From: an uncultured Bacteroidales bacterium | GTDB lineage: Bacteria > Bacteroidota > Bacteroidia > Bacteroidales > Bacteroidaceae | DNA length: 11,633 nucleotides | Direction: 5' to 3' | NCBI GenBank assembly: GCA_937901185.1 | Contig: CALCHR010000073.1 | Location: 1 to 11,633, forward strand | Shown: piece after piece, positions 1 through 7,427 of the stretch | Numbering within the stretch: the first letter of the stretch is position 1 | Layout: each line of letters begins with the position of its first letter | The notes under the pieces: generated by a model | What the model was told of the DNA's origin: nothing | Database searches by the model: none | What the model saw: the letters and a program-made list of their open reading frames with translations, nothing else | Program-made: the position numbers and the translations under genes

Positions 1-3000
1 TAGCCCAACACTGAGAAGGCTACCTGACCTTGAGCCTCAATGCGTACACCTACGCGGTCACCATTACCAATGACTACATTGTACAATGTGAGGTCGCGCA
101 GTGCCTCGCGGTTACCCATGCTCTGGGGTTTGGAATAGGGCTCAAACATGTCGTCTATAGTGGTGTGGTAGCGACCGATGTACGAACCGCTATGACGGTC
201 GATGTAGTTCTCCCACGGACCACGGGCGTAGTATTCCACGTTCTCAAATCCCTTAGGGAAACACATTTCAAGACCGATGCGGCGCAGCTCGGCAGTGGCC
301 GGCATGTACTGTGCCTTGAGGTCTATCTGGCCGGAAGCGTAGATGGTGTAGGTGAACTTATAGGGACACTTGCTGCCGCTGCCATTGACGGTCACTACCA
401 CTTTGGAACCATCAACGGAGCGGTTGTAGCTCATTGTGTGACCGGTTACGCCGTTTGAGGTATCTCCGTAGGTGTCGTTTTCAATCCAGCGGAAGTTGGA
501 GTACTCTATGCCTTTCTGTCTTTCAACCATGGGCGTACCGTCGTATTCCCAGGAAATCAAGTTGCCGGAAGTTCCAAATTCCACAGAGGTCTTGCTGTTC
601 TTGATGGTGATGCGATAGCTGCTGCTGGTATCGTCTACGAGCAAGGGGTCGTTGTCTACATTTTCCACAGCGGCCAGCGATGTTGAGCGTGCGCCGAGGG
701 TGTACTGCTCTGCGGCAATAGAATAGCCGGCATCGCACCATGAGGTGGCTTCTTTCAAGCAGACGTTGAGCAAGATCAGAGTTTCCTTGCCCGACTCGGC
801 CTTGGTGGTGTAAGGCAGCGTCACTGCTTTTGAGGTTCCCACTTCTATGGAAGGTATATCCACTGAGCCTGTTTCTACTTCAAAGCCGTCTACCAAGATG
901 GTGTACTTGAGGACGAACTTGTCGAGGTTGGTAAAGGCATAGGCGTTCTGCAAGGTCACGCGCTTGGCTGTGGAGCTGAAGCTCTTAAACTTAACATACT
1001 GGTAGACCTTCTTCACTTCTGTCAACTCGGGCGACCAGGCACGGTCGGCAGTAACGAGTCCGTTGTTGACAAAGTTTCCTTGATGCGGTCCGGGATAATC
1101 GTAGCCGGAGCGATAGTAGTTTTGTCCGTTCAGAGTAAGTTTGCCATTTTTGATATCAGCAGCATCATAGATTGACTGATCTACCCAGTCCCAGATACAG
1201 CCTCCGATACCATAGGTGCTTCCCTCTATGATGTCCCAATACTCTTTGAGGTTGCCGACACCGTTACCCATGGCGTGGGCATATTCGCACATGAAGTAGG
1301 GCTGAGAGCGATAGTTGTAGTTGGCCTCGCTTTCTGCGGAGCTAAGATTGGGATACATCACTGACCACATATCGGTGGGGTCGGTATAAGCACGGGTGGC
1401 TCCTTCGTAGTGTATCAAGCGGTCATCAAGAGCACGGATGGCGCTGTAAACGGCCTTGAAGTTCGTACCGCCGGATGACTCGTTACCCATACTCCAGAAC
1501 ATCACTGAGGGGAAGTTGCGGCTGCACAACACCATGCGTACGTTGCGGTCAATAAAGGCCGGTGCCCACGACTCTTGATTGGCGATACACTTAGAAGAGG
1601 TGCCGCCATTGTTTTCCCAGTTGAAGTGACACTCCAGGTCGGCTTCGTCCATGCAGTAGAGTCCGTAGTAGTCGAACATGGAATACATCTTTGTCTGGCG
1701 CGGATAGTGGCTGGCGCGGATAATATTCATATTGGCCTGCTTCATCATCTGCACATCCTTAAGCATAGTGGCTACGTCGATAGAGCGGCCATGGAGCGGA
1801 TGGGTATCTTGTGCGTTGGCTCCCTTGAAGAATACTTTTTGGCCATTCACATATACATTGCTGTTCTTCACCTCTATCTTTCTGAAACCATACTTCGTAG
1901 AGAAGACATGCTCTTCCTTGCCGTCAGCATCAAGCTGGGCTACCTCTACGGTATAGAGATTCGGAGTTTCGGCAGTCCACAACTTCAAGCCGGTCAAAGC
2001 GTCGAAGCTAACATTCTGAGTCTTGACGGTCTGTCCCTGAGTAAACTCGAAGACGCTATTCAACTTGGCCACTTCCATGCCTTCGGGAGAGAGGAGGCGC
2101 ACTTCTACGTTCTTCTTGGCGGCTAAGCCATCGCGGTTGTCCATTTCCAAGGCCACGTTCATCGTACCGCTCTGATACTTGTCGGCTGCATTCAGGTCGC
2201 AGGTAATATAATGGTCGCGCACAAAGGTCTTGGGCGTTGCCATCAGATATACGTCGCGATGGATACCGCTCATGTGCCACATGTCCTGGCCTTCCAGATA
2301 AGAGCCATCGCTCCATCTAAACACCTGCACGCTCACATTGTTCTCGCCCTGACGCACATAGGCTGTCACGTCAAACTCGGATACGTTGTTGGCGCCCTGT
2401 GTGTAGCCCACATAGTTTCCGTTGACCCACACGAAAGCGGCACTATAAATACCCTCAAAGTGGAGGAACACGCGCTTGCTGTCCCAAGCCTCGGGCAGGG
2501 TAAAGTTGCGGCGATAGGAAGCTACGGAGTTGGTCAATCCATTCTTCATATTGATATAAGGAGGATTGTCGGCGAAGGCATACTCTACATTTATATATAA
2601 AGGTGTGCCATAGCCCTTCATCTCCAAGCAAGAGGGCACGCTGATGGTGTCCCAAGAAGAAACATCCACCTGGTCGCCGAAGAAGTCTTCTTCGCCCGGA
2701 CGCTTGGCCGGATTGTCTACATAGTTGAGATGCCACAGGCCATTCAGGCTCAGCATCTGGGCCTTTTCCGGAGTGAGCCAGGGATATTGATAGTTGGCAT
2801 CGGCCTTCATTTCGGCCACTGAGGCATAAGGCATATAGGCTGCACGGCCGGGCTCTTTGTTTTCGGCAAAGCGAGTCTCATCTTCCCAATAGTTTTTCGG
2901 AGGATCGGCCACAGCGGCCACACTGCGCATAGTAAAATAAGTGCGGCTGTCGTTTTCCGAAGTGACCAAGATTAAGCCACCTTCGGCATTGGCTGCCAGA

Positions 3001-3902
3001 TAGCGCACAATGCTTCCGCCCTTATTCTGAACTGCCAGCTGATAGACATTTTCCTTTCCTGCCACCGGTTGGCAGTCGAATATCTGATTCCAGTTTACAT
3101 CCTCGTCAGCAAGAGTCCAAAGCAAAGGACCGGCACCGCTCTCGAGCGCAGCATCCACGGCCTTGTTGTAGGTCTTATTGAAAAGCATGTACTTACCGGG
3201 GGCTGTCACCTTAGCATGTCGCAGAAGGTTCCACACCTGCGAGAGCTCGCCCTCCACATAGTCTTCCACATAGAGCGGAGCATTGTTCTCACCATTCTGC
3301 TTTGTAGAAACCACACGACCTGTTTCTACGTTGGTCAAAACATAAAACATGTTCTGTATGGGCTTTGTCACAGTCACCGAACTATGCAACTTCTCCAAGC
3401 TGAAATAAGTAGCTTCGGAAGAAAGATTGTCCTGCATTTTCAAAGTACCGTCCGCCTGTGCTGTTACAGCTTTCAACGCGCTCGAAGCGTTCAGCAAACG
3501 ATAGGTATTATCCAAGCCCTCAACAGCCTGTATCAGAATCTGTTGGTTCACATTCTTGGGCTCAAAGTGCCATTGGAGCAAAACGCCATCGCCTTGAAGC
3601 ACCATGTCGACAGCCTGGGCATACTCCGTGTTGAGCAAGGAGTAAACTCCCTTCGTCTCGTCCACAGCATAGAGCATCCACTCTTGTCCTTTGGAGTTTT
3701 TGTTTACTGCGGCCAGCTTGATCGCTGCTCCCGCTTCGCCATTATCGCCATTGGTCACCGCCTTAGCATAAGGCACACTCAAAATGCGATAGACCGAGCC
3801 GCCCTGCAATCCGCCTTCGGCCTTTACCACCATCGAGGAGCAAAAGCAGAAGAGAGACAAACAGAGGCTCAAGCACATGTTTGTAAGTTTTTGTCTTTTC
3901 AT
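1..3902 (-). CDS. Secreted GH2 beta-galactosidase with two N-terminal ricin-like beta-trefoils (3' end outside window)
   Basis: Hydrolyses terminal beta-galactosides by the retaining GH2 mechanism, probably in the periplasm or outside the cell. I translated the minus strand from the ATG at 3902; it stays open for 1300 codons and leaves the window at base 1. Residues 1-28 are a signal peptide (KR, then a Leu/Cys/Phe-rich core, ending VKA). Residues about 37-178 and 183-335 look like two beta-trefoils with QxW-type turns (Q73-E-W75, Q222-V-W224). GH2 sequence starts near W339. The TIM barrel begins near F691 with GANAQDTHPLHG, then ASHYP and DEADLECH (E757 and H759 match the LacZ metal-binding pair). 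The acid/base is E808 in WSMGNESSGG and the nucleophile E873 in CEYAHAMGN. The Bgal small-chain domain (GPWENYIDRH, W1230) is incomplete, so at least some 50 more residues should lie outside. Galactoside specificity is inferred from LacZ-like motifs; the trefoil assignment is less certain than the GH2 call. Confidence 0.93.
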   Translation of the reverse strand, partial: MKRQKLTNMCLSLCLSLFCFCSSMVVKAEGGLQGGSVYRILSVPYAKAVTNGDNGEAGAAIKLAAVNKNSKGQEWMLYAVDETKGVYSLLNTEYAQAVDMVLQGDGVLLQWHFEPKNVNQQILIQAVEGLDNTYRLLNASSALKAVTAQADGTLKMQDNLSSEATYFSLEKLHSSVTVTKPIQNMFYVLTNVETGRVVSTKQNGENNAPLYVEDYVEGELSQVWNLLRHAKVTAPGKYMLFNKTYNKAVDAALESGAGPLLWTLADEDVNWNQIFDCQPVAGKENVYQLAVQNKGGSIVRYLAANAEGGLILVTSENDSRTYFTMRSVAAVADPPKNYWEDETRFAENKEPGRAAYMPYASVAEMKADANYQYPWLTPEKAQMLSLNGLWHLNYVDNPAKRPGEEDFFGDQVDVSSWDTISVPSCLEMKGYGTPLYINVEYAFADNPPYINMKNGLTNSVASYRRNFTLPEAWDSKRVFLHFEGIYSAAFVWVNGNYVGYTQGANNVSEFDVTAYVRQGENNVSVQVFRWSDGSYLEGQDMWHMSGIHRDVYLMATPKTFVRDHYITCDLNAADKYQSGTMNVALEMDNRDGLAAKKNVEVRLLSPEGMEVAKLNSVFEFTQGQTVKTQNVSFDALTGLKLWTAETPNLYTVEVAQLDADGKEEHVFSTKYGFRKIEVKNSNVYVNGQKVFFKGANAQDTHPLHGRSIDVATMLKDVQMMKQANMNIIRASHYPRQTKMYSMFDYYGLYCMDEADLECHFNWENNGGTSSKCIANQESWAPAFIDRNVRMVLCSRNFPSVMFWSMGNESSGGTNFKAVYSAIRALDDRLIHYEGATRAYTDPTDMWSVMYPNLSSAESEANYNYRSQPYFMCEYAHAMGNGVGNLKEYWDIIEGSTYGIGGCIWDWVDQSIYDAADIKNGKLTLNGQNYYRSGYDYPGPHQGNFVNNGLVTADRAWSPELTEVKKVYQYVKFKSFSSTAKRVTLQNAYAFTNLDKFVLKYTILVDGFEVETGSVDIPSIEVGTSKAVTLPYTTKAESGKETLILLNVCLKEATSWCDAGYSIAAEQYTLGARSTSLAAVENVDNDPLLVDDTSSSYRITIKNSKTSVEFGTSGNLISWEYDGTPMVERQKGIEYSNFRWIENDTYGDTSNGVTGHTMSYNRSVDGSKVVVTVNGSGSKCPYKFTYTIYASGQIDLKAQYMPATAELRRIGLEMCFPKGFENVEYYARGPWENYIDRHSGSYIGRYHTTIDDMFEPYSKPQSMGNREALRDLTLYNVVIGNGDRVGVRIEAQGQVAFSVLG

Positions 3903-3980
3903 ATAGATTAAAATTATCAATTATTATACTATAAAAATCCTGTTCAAGTAGAACCACCCGAACGCACTATTGGAATTTTG

Positions 3981-3988
3981 CAAAAGTA
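3981..3988 (-). promoter_or_regulatory. Probable -7 box of the beta-galactosidase promoter
   Basis: Read on the minus strand this is TACTTTTG, a full match to the Bacteroidetes -7 consensus TAnnTTTG and identical to the box in front of nusB. It lies about 80 bases before the ATG at 3902, giving an inferred leader of about 70 nt. At the expected -33 position (about 4009-4015) there is only a T-rich run, not TTTG, so the match rests on one element. Confidence 0.42.
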
Positions 3989-4146
3989 AGAAATATATTT
4001 GGAGTAAGGAAAAAAGTTGGAAAGATACTTACTCTTGGGCTGACACAAGTAGGATACAAGCAGATAGCATCAAGCCGCAAGACAAAAATCCCTTCACTTT
4101 GTATTATACTTTCAAGCCTACTTATTTTCAGCACACCTTATTTTCA

Positions 4147-4256
4147 AAAAATTTCAAGCGCTTGACACAAAAATTTCATCTGCTCGACACAAAAATTTCA
4201 AGCGCTTGACACTTTTGTGTCAAACGGTTGATACTTTTTTTGACACTGCTTGCAGG
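4147..4256. repeat. Tandem array, 22-bp period, three clear and one to two decayed copies
   Basis: Three head-to-tail 22-bp units sit at 4147-4168, 4169-4190 and 4191-4212. Each starts AAAAATTTCA and ends GACAC. Units 1 and 3 are identical; unit 2 differs only in the central word (TCTGCTC for AGCGCTT). The phase continues into 4213-4234, which keeps the TCAA, CG and TTGA positions (13 of 22 match), and weakly into 4235-4256 (GCTTG in register). Units 1 and 3 centre on the 12-bp palindrome TCAAGCGCTTGA. The word TTGACAC or a one-base variant recurs at 4162, 4184, 4206, 4228 and 4240, and its inverse GTGTCAA at 4217. Function unknown: an operator cluster for the downstream beta-galactosidase gene or a dispersed intergenic repeat both fit. 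Confidence 0.85.
4206..4223. repeat. Perfect inverted repeat TTGACAC-TTTT-GTGTCAA inside the array
   Basis: The 7-bp arms at 4206-4212 and 4217-4223 flank a TTTT spacer. The left arm is the end of repeat unit 3, and the right arm is the start of the decayed fourth unit read in the opposite sense. It could be a protein-binding dyad or a small hairpin. It is not a terminator for either neighbour, because it is far from both gene ends and the DUF3472 gene has its own terminator. Confidence 0.7.
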
Positions 4257-4340
4257 TAAAAGAAAACAAGTCGCCAAGTTATTGAAACCTAAGAAAATAG
4301 GGGTTCGCGTTACCAACCTGGACTAATGAAAGATGACAGG

Positions 4341-4375
4341 CAAAATAAAAATTGCCCGGAGCAACTCCGAGCAAT
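4341..4375 (-). terminator. Intrinsic terminator of the DUF3472 gene
   Basis: On the minus strand the RNA would fold as AUUGC-U-CGGAG, loop UUG, CUCCG-G-GCAAU. That is an 11-bp stem (4351-4361 with 4365-4375) with one U-G wobble, which forms only in the minus-strand transcript. It is followed by UUUUUAUUUUG (4341-4351 region). It begins about 60 bases past the stop of the 4438-5718 gene. The strand-specific wobble and the T run both point to minus-strand termination. Confidence 0.88.
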
Positions 4376-4437
4376 TCTATAGAACATCCAGCAAGGGCCC
4401 TTCGCTTTTACTGGAGGGCGCTTCAAGACTGCATGTA

Positions 4438-5718
4438 TTATTCAAGTGTGGAGAAATCTACCTTAGGGGCCTTTCTCACATTGCCTCCACGCTCAAAGTT
4501 GACATTGGGTTCCACAAGGTCATCAAAGAAACCTCCCATCTGAAGGAAGAAATTCTTTGCTTCCACCCCACCCTTGTAATCAAGGCGCTGTTTTTGGCGT
4601 CCGGTTGCATCACACGTAAAACGAGCCTTCTTAACGGGCAACCATTTGCCATCGACAGTGCATGCCCACTGATTTCCATAATAAGCCTTTCTGCTCTGAT
4701 AACCCATTTTCGGGTTAAAATTCTCCAGGAACGAATGGGCATTGGTATACCAGGTAGAAATATTCGGGCGACGGAAGGAGGCCACAAGCGACCATTTACC
4801 CTTTGTGTTATCAAAGAAGTAAGCAGTATACACAGTGTTGCCCTTGCCATCAGGCTTCACTCCCATAAGGAAGCGACAGAGCTCGCCTGCTTTCCAATCA
4901 TAGTGCATAAAACTCTGTCCTCCGGAACCTTCGTTTCCAAAATCCTGAACGGTTACACCTGCACCTTTCTTAAGAAGCACTATGCGCAAAGAATCCGGAA
5001 TTTCTGCAGCATTGTCTGTCTCATAAGGACTCCATACCGAGAAAAGCACTCTTCTTCTCTCAGGGCTGTTATTTTGCATACCGAAGTAACCCTCTCCGAA
5101 ACCACAAGCCATGTAATAGCTACTGGGAATATCTCCTTCCTCCGGCACTACCACTTCATTGTAGAACCATTGGATATTCTCTTTGGGCAGAACATATCCC
5201 AGATGCACTGAAGGACCACGGCGGCCAAAATGGGTACTGAATTCGGAATCTACATAAGCCAAAGGATTCACATCCCCTCCCACAACGAGGGCTGCAACAT
5301 TACCAAATTTTGCTCCATGATTGATTTTGACTCCGCGAATATCTACCTTCACATAATTGGGAGCCAAGACATTGAAAGTTCCCACCTCGATGCGGGTCAA
5401 GCTATCAGCGCAAATGGCCACCTCTTTCTTTTCTCCCAAGAGAGATACTTCTACTACAGAATGTCCATTTGCCTGTAGAGCCAGGGTCATCTTTCCGCTG
5501 TGGGAAGGCTTAAAGTAAAAACTTATCACAGAGGCAGTATCATTCCAGTTGCATATCGCATTCTTGCGCTCATCTATATAAAGTTCTTTACTCTGGCTCT
5601 TGGTGATGTATGCATTACCACCCAAGGACACTACAGTTTCACTCTGCGCTGCTACTGAGAATGTGGAGAAGCAAGCAACAACTAATGATGCCAACTTCAA
5701 AAATCTATTCTTCATCAT
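4438..5718 (-). CDS. Exported DUF5077/DUF3472 domain protein of unknown function
   Basis: A 426-residue protein. Residues 1-25 form a signal peptide (MMKNRF, hydrophobic core, SVAAQ). The N-terminal third (GGNAYITKS, then NWNDTASVISFYFKP) resembles the DUF5077 beta-sandwich seen with DUF3472. The rest carries the DUF3472 pattern: MACGFGEGYFGMQ, RRRVLFSVWSP, FGNEGSGGQSF, YTAYFFDN, ASFRRPN, HSFLENFNP, YGNQW, FTCDATG and YKGGVEAKNFFLQMGGFF. I know of no catalytic activity for the family; it often occurs near secreted carbohydrate-active proteins in Bacteroidetes, so a glycan-related role is inference. Either of two adjacent ATGs (5718 or 5715) could be the start. It has its own terminator, so transcription into the beta-galactosidase gene 535 bases further is probably limited. 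Family call secure, function unknown. Confidence 0.9.
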   Translation of the reverse strand: MMKNRFLKLASLVVACFSTFSVAAQSETVVSLGGNAYITKSQSKELYIDERKNAICNWNDTASVISFYFKPSHSGKMTLALQANGHSVVEVSLLGEKKEVAICADSLTRIEVGTFNVLAPNYVKVDIRGVKINHGAKFGNVAALVVGGDVNPLAYVDSEFSTHFGRRGPSVHLGYVLPKENIQWFYNEVVVPEEGDIPSSYYMACGFGEGYFGMQNNSPERRRVLFSVWSPYETDNAAEIPDSLRIVLLKKGAGVTVQDFGNEGSGGQSFMHYDWKAGELCRFLMGVKPDGKGNTVYTAYFFDNTKGKWSLVASFRRPNISTWYTNAHSFLENFNPKMGYQSRKAYYGNQWACTVDGKWLPVKKARFTCDATGRQKQRLDYKGGVEAKNFFLQMGGFFDDLVEPNVNFERGGNVRKAPKVDFSTLE

Positions 5719-5772
5719 AGGAATTATAGGAGTTATATAAACTAAGAATTAAAACTACAATATCTATTCACA

Positions 5773-5805
5773 GAAACATATCTGTCTCTAATCTTCTTCG
5801 TCAAA
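5773..5805 (-). promoter_or_regulatory. Possible promoter of the DUF3472 gene
   Basis: On the minus strand TTTG (5805-5802) is followed after 21 bases by TATGTTTC (5780-5773), one base off the -7 consensus TAnnTTTG. Spacing is within the usual Bacteroidetes range. The -33 element would lie inside the 3' end of the S4-domain gene, and the inferred leader is about 47 nt. There is no convincing terminator between 5787 and 5719, only a weak 5-bp stem ACAGA/TCTGT at 5770-5785, so read-through from the upstream operon is an alternative. Confidence 0.33.
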
Positions 5806-6210
5806 ATCGAAATCACCGTCTAAGAATATCGGCGCAGTAAAATCATCCAACGCTCTTCGGTCTTTCTTTGTAGGACGCCCCGTACCTCTGGCTCTATCAA
5901 CGAAACCACTGATGCGGCTCATCTCTAACACTTCATATTGTTCCGGCGAGGTGATATTCTCTAAAATCTCAGGTAGCAACTTTGCCCCTACTCGCTTCTC
6001 AATAGCTTGTAGCACACGAAACGTATACGTCACAGGCGACTTACGCACACTGACTTCATCGCCCACCTTCAGCGAGCGCGACGGCTTGGCTTGCGCACCA
6101 TTGATAGCCACTCGCCCATTCTTACAAGCATCGGCTGCCAAAGTACGGGTTTTGTAGATGCGGGCTGCCCACAACCATTTATCTAAACGAGCTTCGTTCT
6201 GGCCACTCAT
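5788..6210 (-). CDS. hslR: S4-domain RNA-binding protein, Hsp15-like
   Basis: A 140-residue protein of the Hsp15 family. In E. coli, Hsp15 binds free 50S subunits that still carry a nascent chain with tRNA and helps to rescue them. The S4 domain covers roughly residues 7-65, opening with RLDKWLWAARIYKTRTLA, nearly the same as E. coli HslR, and continuing with NGRVAINGAQAKPSR and LKVGDEVSV. The C-terminal part has the usual basic TGRPTKKDRRALDDF segment, then an acidic tail (DGDFDFDEED). The ATG at 6210 overlaps the stop of pth by 4 bases (ATGA), which suggests translational coupling. Its place after pth fits a shared role in handling peptidyl-tRNA from stalled ribosomes; that link is inference. 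Confidence 0.92.
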   Translation of the reverse strand: MSGQNEARLDKWLWAARIYKTRTLAADACKNGRVAINGAQAKPSRSLKVGDEVSVRKSPVTYTFRVLQAIEKRVGAKLLPEILENITSPEQYEVLEMSRISGFVDRARGTGRPTKKDRRALDDFTAPIFLDGDFDFDEED

Positions 6211-6770
6211 TTTCTATTACAGCTATTCATTGCAAACTGTATCCCGGCTAAGGCAAATGTCTTGACCATCTCTCCGGCAAAGGTGAGGCGCTCTTCCATC
6301 TTCTCCATTTCTTCTGGACCAAACTCGCCCAACACAAAATCAATCTGGCCGCCACGGGGAAACTCATTTCCTATACCAAAACGCAAACGGGCATACTGCT
6401 GCGTGCCGAGCACAGAAGTAATATGGCGCAAACCGTTATGGCCGGCTTCGCTTCCCGAAGGTTTCATACGCAACTGACCAAAGGGAAGTGCCAGATCATC
6501 TACGACAATCAGCACATTCTCCAATGGAATCTTTTTCTCGTTCATCCAGTAGCGCACTGCGTTACCTGAGAGATTCATATAAGTAGAAGGCTTAAGCAGC
6601 GTCAAAGACTGGTTCTTCACCTTCAAAGTGGTGACAGCGCCATACCTACGGTCCTCAAATACAAGATTGGACGCCTTAGCAAGGGCGTCCAATACTTTGA
6701 ATCCTATATTGTGGCGGGTATTAGCGTATTCGGCGCCGATATTTCCCAAACCGACAATTAAAAAGTTCAT
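6207..6770 (-). CDS. pth: Peptidyl-tRNA hydrolase
   Basis: Cytoplasmic esterase (EC 3.1.1.29) that frees peptides from peptidyl-tRNA released by ribosomes so the tRNA can be recycled. The 187-residue length is typical. The family signature is at the N terminus, MNFLIVGLGNIG, with N10 and the catalytic H20 in NTRHNIGF. STYMNLSG gives N66, VVDDLALPFG gives D91 (aligned with E. coli D93), and EAGHNGLRH gives N112. RLRFGIG and the VLGEFGPEE segment are also present. All residues known to matter for catalysis or tRNA binding are there. The gene lies 54 bases after rplY in the same direction with no terminator between, and its stop overlaps the start of the S4-domain gene. The family is well conserved and the call is firm. 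Confidence 0.98.
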   Translation of the reverse strand: MNFLIVGLGNIGAEYANTRHNIGFKVLDALAKASNLVFEDRRYGAVTTLKVKNQSLTLLKPSTYMNLSGNAVRYWMNEKKIPLENVLIVVDDLALPFGQLRMKPSGSEAGHNGLRHITSVLGTQQYARLRFGIGNEFPRGGQIDFVLGEFGPEEMEKMEERLTFAGEMVKTFALAGIQFAMNSCNRK

Positions 6771-6824
6771 TTCAATAAATTTTGTTTCTTTAATCAGCCT
6801 GAATCAATCAAGCAAGATGACTAA

Positions 6825-7427
6825 TTAGCCTTTCTTAGCAGCTGCTGCGGCAGCACCCATAGCGGCACGTGTCATCTTCACAGAGCATACGATTACATCC
6901 TTCGGAGTAACCATTTCGAGACCTTCGAAAGAAAGATCGCCTGCCTTGATGCTCTTACCGAGGCCGAGGTTTGTTACGTCAACAAACAACTTTTCGGGGA
7001 TGGCGTTGTAAGTAGCCTTTACATTGAGCTTACGAACGAGAGTCATCAACTTACCACCGGCACGTACACCTTCAGCAAGACCTTGAGGAGCGATGGGCAC
7101 ACCAACTACGATGGGCTTTTCAGCAGTTACTTCGTAGAAGTCTACGTGAAGTACATTGTCCTTAACGGGGTGGAATTGGATTTCCTTGATCACAGCCTTG
7201 TGCTCAACTCCGTCAACTACGATATTTACGAGATATACATGGGGAGTAAAGACTACCTTGTTGATTTCTTTTTCAGAAACTACGAAGTGTACTGATTCGG
7301 GCAAACCATTTTCACCCTTCTTTTCTCCATAAAGTACGCAAGGTACTTCACCATTCTTGCGGATTGCCTTGGTAGATTTCTTACCCAAGTCGGTTCTCAC
7401 AACACCGTTGATAGAAATTTGTTTCAT
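6825..7427 (-). CDS. rplY: 50S ribosomal protein bL25, CTC type (long form)
   Basis: Binds 5S rRNA in the large subunit. At 200 residues this is the long CTC/TL5 form and not the short E. coli L25. The N-terminal L25 domain (residues about 1-93) shows the family pattern: RTDLGKKSTKAIRKNGEVPCVLYG, then VYLVNIVVDG, AVIKEIQFHPVKDNVLHVDFYEV. The C-terminal TL5-like beta domain (about 94-185) includes VPIAPQGLAEGVRAGGKL, and the end is an Ala/Lys-rich tail (MGAAAAAAKKG). The start at 7427 gives the expected MKQISINGVVR opening. It heads a probable rplY-pth-hslR operon on the minus strand, a common pairing of translation genes. Confidence 0.97.
   Translation of the reverse strand: MKQISINGVVRTDLGKKSTKAIRKNGEVPCVLYGEKKGENGLPESVHFVVSEKEINKVVFTPHVYLVNIVVDGVEHKAVIKEIQFHPVKDNVLHVDFYEVTAEKPIVVGVPIAPQGLAEGVRAGGKLMTLVRKLNVKATYNAIPEKLFVDVTNLGLGKSIKAGDLSFEGLEMVTPKDVIVCSVKMTRAAMGAAAAAAKKG

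Larger units (their letters stand above)
3903..4437. other. Gene-free upstream region of the beta-galactosidase gene
   Basis: These 535 bases separate two minus-strand genes and hold no convincing gene. Going against coordinate order they contain the terminator of the DUF3472 gene (about 4341-4375), a featureless stretch (4257-4340), the 22-bp-period array (4147-4256), an AT-rich stretch with a direct repeat TTATTTTCA at 4122-4130 and 4138-4146, and the probable -7 box (3981-3988). A 79-codon plus-strand frame at 3970-4209 runs through low-complexity DNA and half of the array. It has no protein-like character, so I do not call it a gene. Confidence 0.7.

Noticed and set aside
1575..2126. 183-codon plus-strand frame inside the beta-galactosidase catalytic region
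   Set aside because: It lies opposite the TIM-barrel sequence containing ASHYP and DEADLECH, so it is an antisense shadow.
1..3902. Frameshifted or broken beta-galactosidase gene, suggested by many short frames and no long annotated one
   Set aside because: Direct translation of the minus strand from 3902 to base 3 shows one continuous frame of 1300 codons. It was simply open at the window edge.
3069..3911. 280-codon plus-strand open frame opposite the N-terminal part of the beta-galactosidase gene
   Set aside because: It is fully antisense to a gene with clear domain motifs, has His/Leu/Ser-rich non-protein-like composition and no promoter. It is a shadow of codon use on the other strand.
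3970..4209. 79-codon plus-strand frame in the intergenic region
   Set aside because: It runs over AT-rich regulatory DNA and ends inside the tandem array. There is no start signal and no recognisable protein pattern.
4333..5211. 292-codon plus-strand open frame opposite the DUF3472 gene
   Set aside because: Antisense to a protein with many family motifs. The frame begins before the minus-strand terminator hairpin and reads through it, and the composition resembles no known family.
5770..5785. Terminator after the S4-domain gene
   Set aside because: The ACAGA/TCTGT stem is only 5 bp with a 6-base loop and no T run on the minus strand.
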